DNA from: Rhizobium sp. Q54
Lineage (GTDB): Bacteria; Pseudomonadota; Alphaproteobacteria; Rhizobiales; Aestuariivirgaceae
NCBI GenBank assembly: GCA_945889445.1
Contig: CAMDBX010000027.1
Span: 1 to 45,066 of the forward strand
Reading direction: 5' to 3'
Length of the DNA: 45,066 nucleotides
Positions 24,779-31,667 of this stretch are shown here, in pieces (the stretch's first letter is position 1; each line of letters opens with the position of its first letter). The notes under the pieces are model-generated. The model worked only from the letters and a program-made list of their open reading frames with translations, was not told the origin of the DNA and made no database searches. The position numbers and the translations under genes are program-made.

Positions 24779-26194
24779 ATGCGAGCGGAACACGGCCCGG
24801 TGCGGGAAACAGGCAAGCATGAGGCGGATAGGTCGCGAACACTGGTGATCCCGGTGGAAACGATCAACCGTGAACTCGACGCCAAGTTGCATCTGGCACT
24901 GCGCGCCGTCATGCGCGGCTGGAAGGTCATCCTTGGTGGCCGCGCCAACATCAACCACTTCATCCCGCAGCTGCCGCCCTCCATTTACATCTCCAAGGGC
25001 CTGCGCGTCGGCAACAAGCACATCCTGCGCTTCATGGAGGGCTTCGGCCACGTGCCCGTTGCGCTGGACGAGGAGTCTCTCATCCGCCAGTCGGACGAGG
25101 CGCTGCTGATGATGCTGGACGACGAGACCTTCAACCGTCCGCGCCTGCTCTTCGCCTGGGGCCAGAGCAACGCCGATGTGTGGAGGCGCTTCAAGGGCTA
25201 CAGCGGCACGCCCATCTTGGAGATCGGCAATCCGCGCATGGACCTGCTCAGGCCCGAACTCGCGGCTTATTTCACGCACCAGGTGCAGTCGATCCGCGAG
25301 CGCTTCGGCGACTTCGTGCTGGTGTCGACCAACTTCAGCATGGTCAATCATTTCATCCCCGAGCATGTGCGCTTCGCCACGGCAACCGATGCCGATGCTG
25401 AGCGGGCGGACGCGCTGCGTGATGGTCTCAAGGCCCACAAGAAGCTGATCTTCGAAGCCTTCATCGCCGCCATTCCGGACATGGCCCGCGCCGTGGCCCC
25501 GATGACGCTGGTCATCCGTCCTCACCCCTCCGAGAACCCGAAGACGTGGGAGGCCGCTGCGGTGGACCTGCCCAACGTGAAAGTCATTCACGAGGGTCCC
25601 ATCGGCCCATGGCTCATGGCGGCCCGCGGGCTGGTGCAGAACGGCTGCACCAGCGCGGTGGAGGCTGGCGTGGTCGGAACCCCGGCGTTGGCCTTCCGGC
25701 CGCATGTGTCCGACCAGTTCGAGGTGGAGCTCTCCAACCGCGTCAGCCGCGACTGCCGCTCTCTGCCCGAACTGATAGTGGCCCTGAAGTCGCTGCCTAC
25801 CAAGGGTCCTCTGCCGGAGGCGCAGCTGGCCTATCTCCGCACCCATATCGCTTCGGTGGACGGTGCCTTCAGCTGCGACCGGCTGCTCGACGCATTGGAC
25901 AACCATGCAGACCGCCTCATAGCCCCGCCGCCGCGTGGCGGCCTCGCCATGGCCGCGACCAGGCTCGGCCATTTCAGGCGCTATCCGCTGCGCGACACCA
26001 TCAAGGGCCTGCGCAAGATGGGCTCCGCCAAATCCTATCGCGCCCACAAGTTCCCCGGACTGCCGGAGGACGCCGTCACCAGCCGCATTGAGCGCCTCAG
26101 GGCGGTCCGTCCGGAATTGCCATTCGTCACCGTCACCCGGCTGGCTGACGGCATCTATGCGATTACCACCGGGGCACCCGGGACGAGAGAGTAG
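24779..26194 (+). CDS. Surface carbohydrate biosynthesis protein (GT-B-like, CDP-glycerol/polysialyltransferase-like fold)
   Basis: About 471 residues. The N-terminal part has RTLVIPVETINRELDAKLHLAL and KGLRVGNKHILRFMEGFGH; the C-terminal part has LVIRPHPSENPKTWEAA, NVKVIHEGPIGPWLMAARGLVQNGCTSAVEAGVVGTPALAF, a donor-site-like block shared with surface polysaccharide proteins of the TIGR04396 kind and, more loosely, with glycerophosphotransferases. Homologues accompany nonulosonate and capsule genes. The start is uncertain: GTG at 24755 or ATG at 24779; the homologous region begins about 20 codons later. It is the first gene of a rightward run that ends with the NeuA-like gene at 30197. Probably a glycosyltransferase; donor unknown. 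Confidence 0.75.
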   Translation: MRAEHGPVRETGKHEADRSRTLVIPVETINRELDAKLHLALRAVMRGWKVILGGRANINHFIPQLPPSIYISKGLRVGNKHILRFMEGFGHVPVALDEESLIRQSDEALLMMLDDETFNRPRLLFAWGQSNADVWRRFKGYSGTPILEIGNPRMDLLRPELAAYFTHQVQSIRERFGDFVLVSTNFSMVNHFIPEHVRFATATDADAERADALRDGLKAHKKLIFEAFIAAIPDMARAVAPMTLVIRPHPSENPKTWEAAAVDLPNVKVIHEGPIGPWLMAARGLVQNGCTSAVEAGVVGTPALAFRPHVSDQFEVELSNRVSRDCRSLPELIVALKSLPTKGPLPEAQLAYLRTHIASVDGAFSCDRLLDALDNHADRLIAPPPRGGLAMAATRLGHFRRYPLRDTIKGLRKMGSAKSYRAHKFPGLPEDAVTSRIERLRAVRPELPFVTVTRLADGIYAITTGAPGTRE

Positions 26195-26270
26195 CAAATT
26201 CCGCGGCGGCGTGGCAAAGAGGCGCCGGGAACGCTGCGGAATGAAGCGTGAACGAAGTCAGGGACCCTTA

Positions 26271-27362
26271 ATGCACTCCATTCGTATCCTCGGCGCCGGC
26301 TCGATCGGCAATCACCTTGCCAACGCGGCGCGCTCCTTCGGCTGGCGCGTGACCCTGACCGACATCGACCCCGCAGCGCTCGAGCGCACCCGAACCTCCA
26401 TCTATCCCCAGCGCTACGGCACGTGGGACGAGGAAATCGTGCTGAAGGACTCCCGCGCCGCCATGAATGAACCGGCCGACGTGGTGTTCATCGGAACGCC
26501 ACCCGACAGCCACATCGCGCTGGCCAATGCCGTGCTCGACCAGGTGACGCCGAATGTGTTGCTGCTGGAAAAGCCGCTGGCAGGACCCGACCTCGCGGGC
26601 TGCGCCGAGCTTCTGGCGCGGGTGAAGGCCAAGGGCGTCTTTGGAGCTGTCGGCTACAATCACACGCTGGGCCAGAACACCGTGCTGGCCGATGGCCTGC
26701 TCAAGGCGGGCGAGATCGGCTCGGTCTCCACCATTTCCGCCCGCACGCGTGAGCATTGGGGCGGCATCTTCAAGGCCCATCCCTGGCTCTCGGGCCCATC
26801 TGATTCCTACCTGGGCTTCGCCGCGCGCGGCGGCGGCGCCACGGGCGAGCATTCGCACGGCATCAACATGTGGCAGCACTTCGCCAATCTCATCGGCGCG
26901 GGCCGCGTGGCGGAAGTCACTGCAGTGCTCGACATGTTTCAGGATGGCGGTTGTGACTATGACCGCCTCAGCTATGCCGTGCTCAGGACCGAGAACGGCC
27001 TCGTCGGCGACGTCATCCAGGACGTCGTCACCGAACCCGCCGACAAGTCCTGCCGCATCCAGGGCCAGAAGGGCTTTCTCGAGTGGCGCGTCAACCACAG
27101 TCCGGGCAATGACTCGGTCGCGCTGGGGCTCGGCAGCGACCGCAAGGAAACCCTCATCGCCAAAACCCGGGCGGATGACTTCAAGGCCGAGATTGCCCAC
27201 CTCGAACAGGTGATGGCGGGCAAGGTCCAGCATTCGCCCATCGCGCTCGAGCGCGGGCTCGACACCATGATGGTGATCGCCGCCATCTTCAAATCCCACC
27301 ACAGTGGCCGCCGCGTCCAGATCGACTGGAGCAAGGGCTACGTGACTGACGCCATTCGCTAG
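26271..27362 (+). CDS. Gfo/Idh/MocA-family oxidoreductase
   Basis: 363 residues. N-terminal Rossmann fold with ILGAGSIGNHLANAARSFGW (G-x-G-x-x-G) and the family signature LLLEKPLAGP (E-K-P); the C-terminal alpha/beta domain contains AVGYNHTLGQN and GGATGEHSHGINMWQHFANLIGA, the latter replacing the usual D-x-G-x-H-x-x-D with a histidine-rich E-H-S-H-G-I-N-x-W. Such enzymes oxidise, reduce or epimerise (nucleotide-)sugars with NAD(P). The ATG at 26271 has GGGA seven bases upstream; an in-frame ATG at 26241 is possible. It is 10 bp from the NeuB-like gene, so it probably prepares or modifies a precursor or product of that synthase. Confidence 0.88.
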   Translation: MHSIRILGAGSIGNHLANAARSFGWRVTLTDIDPAALERTRTSIYPQRYGTWDEEIVLKDSRAAMNEPADVVFIGTPPDSHIALANAVLDQVTPNVLLLEKPLAGPDLAGCAELLARVKAKGVFGAVGYNHTLGQNTVLADGLLKAGEIGSVSTISARTREHWGGIFKAHPWLSGPSDSYLGFAARGGGATGEHSHGINMWQHFANLIGAGRVAEVTAVLDMFQDGGCDYDRLSYAVLRTENGLVGDVIQDVVTEPADKSCRIQGQKGFLEWRVNHSPGNDSVALGLGSDRKETLIAKTRADDFKAEIAHLEQVMAGKVQHSPIALERGLDTMMVIAAIFKSHHSGRRVQIDWSKGYVTDAIR

Positions 27363-27372
27363 CGGAGCATCC

Positions 27373-28905
27373 ATGCGCAAGCCCTTCTCGTTTGAAAATC
27401 TCTTCGTCTACGATCTCGCCAACAACCACCAGGGCGACTTCGCGCACGCGCGCAACATCGTGTCTGCCGTGGGCTCGGTGAACCGCGAGGGCAGGATCAA
27501 CGGCGCCCTGAAGTTCCAGTTCCGCCAGCTCGACAGCTTCATCCATCCGGACTTCAAGGGCCGCGCCGACCACAAGTATGTGAAGCGCTTCTCCGAGACG
27601 CGCCTCGAGATGAAGGATTTTGCCAAGCTCGCCGAGCATGTGCGCGCCGAGGGCCTTCTCACCATGTGCACGCCCTTCGACGAGGAATCGGTCGACGTCA
27701 TCTGCGACATGGGCCTCGACATCATCAAGATCGCCAGCTGCTCGGCCGATGACTGGCCGCTGCTCGAGAAGGTGGCGCGCGTCAACAAGCCGGTCGTCGT
27801 CTCGACGGCGGGCCTGCGCACCGACCAGATCGATGCGCTGGTCAGCTTCTTCGAGATGAACCGCACTGAATTTGGCCTCATGCACTGCGTGGCGCTCTAC
27901 CCCACGCCTGACGACAAGCTGCAGCTCAACCGCATCGCCGAGATGCGCGAGCGCTATCGCGGCATTCCCATCGGCTGGTCCACGCATGAGGACCAGGACA
28001 ATACCTCGGCCGTCCAGATCGCCTATGCGCTGGGCGCCCGCATGTTCGAGCGCCACGTCGGCCTCAACACCGAAAAGCACAAACTCAATACCTATTCCTC
28101 GACACCCGAGCAGCTCGAGACGTGGATCGCCGCCTTCCACGCTGGCCGCGCCATGCTCGGCAACGAGGAGCGTCCGCCGGTCTCGCTCGAGGAGCGCCAG
28201 ACGCTCCATGACCTGAAGCGCGGCGCCTATGTGAAGCGCGACGTGAAGAAGGGCGAGGTGCTGACCCGCGCCGACGTGTTTTTCGCCATGCCGCTGCAGG
28301 ACGGCCAGCTGACCTCAGGCCATTGGCGCGAGGGCCTCGTGGCCGACCAGGACTATGTCGCCAACGCGCCGTTGTCGCCGGCGATCGGCGGCCTGGGCCA
28401 GAGTGACGAACAGCTGGTCTACCAGATCATGCTGCAGGTCCGCGGCATGCTGGCAAAGGCCAACGTCCACATCAATTCGGATGCCTCGATCGAGATCTCG
28501 CATCATTATGGGCTGAAGCGCTTCCGCGAATATGGCGCGGTGATCATCACCTGCATCAATCGCACCTATGCCAAGAAGCTGGTCATCCAGCTGCCGCGCC
28601 AGAAGCACCCCTATCACTTCCACAAGCAGAAGGAAGAAACCTTCCAGCTGCTCGACGGCGACCTCGAGATCACCAAGGAAGGTGCGAAGTCCCGCATGGT
28701 GCCGGGCGACACCTTCCTGGTTGAGCCCAACCAGTGGCACAAGTTTGCAACGCTCGATGGCTGCATCTTCGAGGAAGTGTCGACGACCCACTTCAACAAT
28801 GATTCCTTCTACGAGGATCCGGGCATCGCCCAGATGCCGCGCGACGACCGCAAGACCAAGGTCGACAACTGGCTCGGCTATTTCCGTGACAAGCACACGC
28901 TTTGA
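27373..28905 (+). CDS. NeuB-family nonulosonic acid synthase with C-terminal cupin domain
   Basis: 510 residues, against about 340-350 for plain NeuB. Residues 10-260 are the PEP-condensing TIM barrel (DLANNHQGD, ALKFQ, CTPFD, DIIKIAS, HCVALYPTP, GWSTHE, FERHVG). Residues 275-340 are the antifreeze-like/SAF domain with the substrate-binding arginine region LKRGAY. Residues 380-475 are a cupin: HPYHFHKQKEETFQLLDG fits H-x-H-x4-E-x6-G and MVPGDTFLVEPNQWH the second motif. Metal-site histidines H205 and H228 are kept, but the usual E of AEIGxNHxG is D14, the E of KIxSGE is S124, SDH is S-T-H and EKH is E-R-H. It would condense PEP with a hexose or hexosamine to a 9-carbon acid, yet the changes argue for an unusual substrate. 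Translationally coupled to the HAD gene (20-bp overlap). Confidence 0.85.
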   Translation: MRKPFSFENLFVYDLANNHQGDFAHARNIVSAVGSVNREGRINGALKFQFRQLDSFIHPDFKGRADHKYVKRFSETRLEMKDFAKLAEHVRAEGLLTMCTPFDEESVDVICDMGLDIIKIASCSADDWPLLEKVARVNKPVVVSTAGLRTDQIDALVSFFEMNRTEFGLMHCVALYPTPDDKLQLNRIAEMRERYRGIPIGWSTHEDQDNTSAVQIAYALGARMFERHVGLNTEKHKLNTYSSTPEQLETWIAAFHAGRAMLGNEERPPVSLEERQTLHDLKRGAYVKRDVKKGEVLTRADVFFAMPLQDGQLTSGHWREGLVADQDYVANAPLSPAIGGLGQSDEQLVYQIMLQVRGMLAKANVHINSDASIEISHHYGLKRFREYGAVIITCINRTYAKKLVIQLPRQKHPYHFHKQKEETFQLLDGDLEITKEGAKSRMVPGDTFLVEPNQWHKFATLDGCIFEEVSTTHFNNDSFYEDPGIAQMPRDDRKTKVDNWLGYFRDKHTL

Positions 28906-29494
28906 CGCGGTGATCTTCGACTTCGACGGAACGCTCGTCGCCTCGGCCCCGGCCAAGCGACAGGCGTTCTTCGACATCTTCCCGGCGCAAGCCGCGCCCA
29001 TCGTTGCAGCCGTGCTGGCGGAGGATCCCGATGGCAGCCGCCACGTGGTCATCCCGCGGATGATCACGGGCGCACGCGCGCAGGCGATCGCCCTTGCCGA
29101 TGAGGATTACGTCACGCGCTATGGCGAAGTCTCAGAGCAGGCGGTGGCCGTCGCACCGGAACTTCCCGGCGCCACGGAACTGCTCAGGCGGCTGTCGCCC
29201 CTGATGGAACTCCATGTCTGTTCCAACACGCCGCAGGACACTGTCCGCCGCCACGTCGCGGCGCGCGGCTGGAACCCTTATCTCAAGGGTGTCGACGGCT
29301 ACCCGACGACCAAGCGCGACAGGATCGCCGCCGTCATCGCCGCTCATCGCCTTGCTCCATCGCGCGTCGCCATGGTGGGCGACGGCATTTCCGATGAAGA
29401 GGCAGCCGCCGCCAATGCTTGCGCCTTTTTCGCAATCCGCGCCCCGGAAGACCTGATGCGCGCCGGGCGGTCACTGGAGGAACGCAATGTTTGA
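28886..29494 (+). CDS. HAD-superfamily phosphatase
   Basis: About 202 residues from GTG 28886 (VTSTRFDAVIFDFDGTLV). HAD motif I is D12-F-D14-G-T, motif II the serine or threonine of CSNTPQDT, motif III a lysine in YPTTKRDR, motif IV VAMVGDGISDEEAAAANA (G-D-x3-D). A helical cap lies between motifs I and II, as in beta-phosphoglucomutase-type (subclass C1) phosphatases. The position between NeuB-like and NeuA-like genes suggests that it removes phosphate from a nonulosonate-9-phosphate, as in Kdn or Neu5Ac-9-P pathways, where a HAD enzyme does this step. No ATG start is available; GTG 28886 lies inside the NeuB gene and gives the expected N-terminus. Confidence 0.82.
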   Translation: MTSTRFDAVIFDFDGTLVASAPAKRQAFFDIFPAQAAPIVAAVLAEDPDGSRHVVIPRMITGARAQAIALADEDYVTRYGEVSEQAVAVAPELPGATELLRRLSPLMELHVCSNTPQDTVRRHVAARGWNPYLKGVDGYPTTKRDRIAAVIAAHRLAPSRVAMVGDGISDEEAAAANACAFFAIRAPEDLMRAGRSLEERNV

Positions 29495-30197
29495 AGGCCG
29501 CCGCGTGCTCGTCGTGGTGCCCGCCCGTGGCGGGTCCAAGGGTGTGAAGCTCAAGAACCTGCGCGAGGTGGGCGGCGTGCCGCTGGTGGCGCTGGCGGGC
29601 CATGTGGCCAGGGCGCTGCCCTGGGTCGACCGCGCCGTCGTCTCGACCGACCATGAGGGCATCGCCCGCGTGGCGGAGGAAGCAGGCCTTGCCTGCCCCT
29701 TCATGCGGCCGGTGGATATTTCCGGCGCCATCATCAGCGACTGGCAGGTGCTGATCCATGCGCTGACCGAAATGGAGACGCTGGACGCCGTCACCTATGA
29801 CGTCGTGATCATGCTGCAGCCCACCTCGCCCGGCCGCACGCCGGAGCATGTCACCGCCACCATGGAGCATCTGGTGAAGGGTGGCTTCGATGCGGTGTGG
29901 ACGCTGAGCGAGACGGACTCGAAAGCCCATCCGCTGAAGCAGCTCAACGTGTCGCCCGAGGGCGGCCTCTCCTATTATGATCCGGCGGGTGCGAAGATCA
30001 TCGCGCGCCAGCAATTGACGCCCGTCTACCACCGCAATGGCATCGCCTATGCCATCACGCGGGACTGCCTCGTCGATCAGAAGTCGATCATGGGGGCGAA
30101 GCCCGGTGCCGTGGTAGTCGAGGGCAATCTCCCCAACATCGATACCGAGCTTGATCTCGACTGGGCGAACTTCCTCATCGCCCGCGGCAAGGCCTAG
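29487..30197 (+). CDS. Acylneuraminate cytidylyltransferase-like protein (CMP-nonulosonate synthetase)
   Basis: 236 residues, full length for NeuA/LegF/PseF enzymes. Motif 1 VPARGGSKGVKLKN (residues 11-24) binds CTP, LQPTSPGRTPEHV is the second conserved block, HRNGIAYAITRDCL the third, and NIDTELDLDWANFLI the C-terminal metal/sugar site (I-D-x-x-x-D-x-x-x-A). It activates a nonulosonic acid with CTP to the CMP-sugar used by glycosyltransferases. The start overlaps the HAD gene by 8 bp, and its stop codon shares the bases CTAG with the stop of the convergent gene. The exact sugar (sialic, legionaminic, pseudaminic, Kdn-like) cannot be told from this sequence. Confidence 0.88.
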   Translation: MFEGRRVLVVVPARGGSKGVKLKNLREVGGVPLVALAGHVARALPWVDRAVVSTDHEGIARVAEEAGLACPFMRPVDISGAIISDWQVLIHALTEMETLDAVTYDVVIMLQPTSPGRTPEHVTATMEHLVKGGFDAVWTLSETDSKAHPLKQLNVSPEGGLSYYDPAGAKIIARQQLTPVYHRNGIAYAITRDCLVDQKSIMGAKPGAVVVEGNLPNIDTELDLDWANFLIARGKA

Positions 30198-30919
30198 CTG
30201 AACGTCCGGATCATGTCGCCGATGCGGGTGACGGGCCCCACCTTCCTGATGCCGCCCTGCGGCATGTAGCGGGCCAGCAGCGCCATCTGCTTCTCGTTGA
30301 GTTCGCGGCGCAAGTGCCGCCACACCTGCTGCTTCTCCGCCTCGCTCAGCGTCTGCTGGTGAAACTGGAAGTCCGTCGGCCTGTCCTTTGTCATCGATCC
30401 GCCGCCATGCGCCTGGCGCACTTCGTAGCTGCCGCGGCTCATGTCGCCAAGCTTCGCCCAGTCCGCCGTCAGCTGTTCGAGGCTGGGCTGCGCGTGTCCG
30501 GGCAGGGGCACAACATCGAGGAAGTTGATGGTCTCCAGCATCACCGCGGGCCTGGCCGTCATGTCCTCGTAATAGGCGGCGTGCTTCTGGCGCGCGGCGC
30601 AGTCGCTGAAGTAGCGGATGTTCTCGATGAAGCCGCGATACTCCTTGTAGTTCTTCTCCGCCGCACGAACGAAGGTCTCCAGCGGGTCGCGCAGCAGGAT
30701 CAGCACCTTGTCCTCAGGTCCGGTCTGGGCCAGCAGCGGCTTGCTCTTGTCGGGCTTGGCACCCTTCCTGGCGTTGTGGGCGCGGCGGAACACCGGCTCG
30801 AGCCCGCAATCGGCCTTGATCAGCACGTCCTTTCCCGGCGTCTTCACGCCAAGATAGTGCTCCATGCAGAAGCGCAGCCAGTTCAAGCCGCTGCGCGGTG
30901 CCGAGACGACAAAGATCAT
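30194..30919 (-). CDS. Sulfotransferase-like protein, short form
   Basis: 241 residues. The 5'-phosphosulfate loop is VVSAPRSGLNWLRFCMEHYL (residues 4-23) and the 3'-phosphate region is VLILLRDPLETFVRAAEKNY. The remainder is helical, with a C-terminal QQTLSEAEKQQVWRHL segment usual in bacterial sulfotransferases. It would sulfate a glycan or lipid using PAPS. It is the last gene of a leftward group (exporter, sulfotransferase, this gene) and ends on the CTAG shared with the NeuA-like gene. Confidence 0.8.
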   Translation of the reverse strand: MIFVVSAPRSGLNWLRFCMEHYLGVKTPGKDVLIKADCGLEPVFRRAHNARKGAKPDKSKPLLAQTGPEDKVLILLRDPLETFVRAAEKNYKEYRGFIENIRYFSDCAARQKHAAYYEDMTARPAVMLETINFLDVVPLPGHAQPSLEQLTADWAKLGDMSRGSYEVRQAHGGGSMTKDRPTDFQFHQQTLSEAEKQQVWRHLRRELNEKQMALLARYMPQGGIRKVGPVTRIGDMIRTFS

Positions 30920-30985
30920 ACAAGCCCCTCAATCGTTTCCACGATAACACAAGACCGATTGCGCGCGTAGTCGCGGCAAGGTTGC

Positions 30986-31657
30986 CTAAAAGTCGTATCC
31001 AAGCAGGGCGATGGTCTCCGCCCAGCGCTCCGCCACCAGGTCGCGGCTCGAGGCCGAGTAGAAGGAGCGGTATTCGCTGCCGCCGCGATAGCTGCGCTTG
31101 TCCTCGGGCAAGGCGTCAAAGCCGAGGCCCGTCTCGGCGGCAATCGCCCGCAGCGCCGCGGAAAGCTCCTCGAAGCGGAACACCCGGTCGGCGATGACTG
31201 CGCCGTTCTCGGTATAGAGCGCGCGGTTCTGGACAATGGGGAACTCATGGAGAAAGCGGTCGAAGTCCCAGTTCGCCACCTCGCCCTTGCGCTTGCGGTA
31301 GGAATAGAAGCTGACGAGGAAGTCCCAGGGGTTCCGGTCGAAGGCATATTTGCGATAGGCGCTGAACTGCCCTGCTGGCAGCGTCTGCCGGATTCGGGCA
31401 AGCGGCATGTGGTCGAAGTAGAAGCGGTGGTGCAGCGCGCTGTCGCGTCCCACGAGGTCGCGGAACATCTCCCATTTGGCGGTCAGCATGTCGACGGGCC
31501 ACCGGCTGTAGTAGTTCTGCCCCGCCACCGGCGGGATCGAGATCGGCGTCCACACGTCATTGCCGCCAAGCTGCGGGATGATGGCGCGCTCGATGCTGGT
31601 CGAGGCCGTCTTGCGCGACTTCACCAGGATGAACCGCCGCTCATGGGAAATGATCAT
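30986..31657 (-). CDS. Sulfotransferase family 2-type protein
   Basis: 223 residues. It starts MIISHERRFILVKSRKTASTSIE, the form of the 5'-phosphosulfate loop found in carbohydrate (Sulfotransfer_2) enzymes (H-x-K-T-x-x-T/S-S). A second region, YAFDRNPWDFLVSFYSYR, is the R-N-P-x-D 3'-phosphate-binding motif. The gene starts 10 bp after the exporter gene ends, in the same direction. Its head is the same as that of the product of 33540-34262 on the other side of the exporter, so the two are paralogues. Acceptor likely a sugar of the exported glycan. Confidence 0.82.
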   Translation of the reverse strand: MIISHERRFILVKSRKTASTSIERAIIPQLGGNDVWTPISIPPVAGQNYYSRWPVDMLTAKWEMFRDLVGRDSALHHRFYFDHMPLARIRQTLPAGQFSAYRKYAFDRNPWDFLVSFYSYRKRKGEVANWDFDRFLHEFPIVQNRALYTENGAVIADRVFRFEELSAALRAIAAETGLGFDALPEDKRSYRGGSEYRSFYSASSRDLVAERWAETIALLGYDF

Positions 31658-31667
31658 CGCCTCAGCC

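Noticed and set aside
24761-26197. Leftward open frame of 478 codons opposite the surface-carbohydrate gene
   Set aside because: Antisense shadow; the + strand frame has conserved motifs, the - strand has none.
26268-27380. Leftward open frame of 370 codons opposite the oxidoreductase gene
   Set aside because: Antisense shadow of a well-recognised Gfo/Idh protein.
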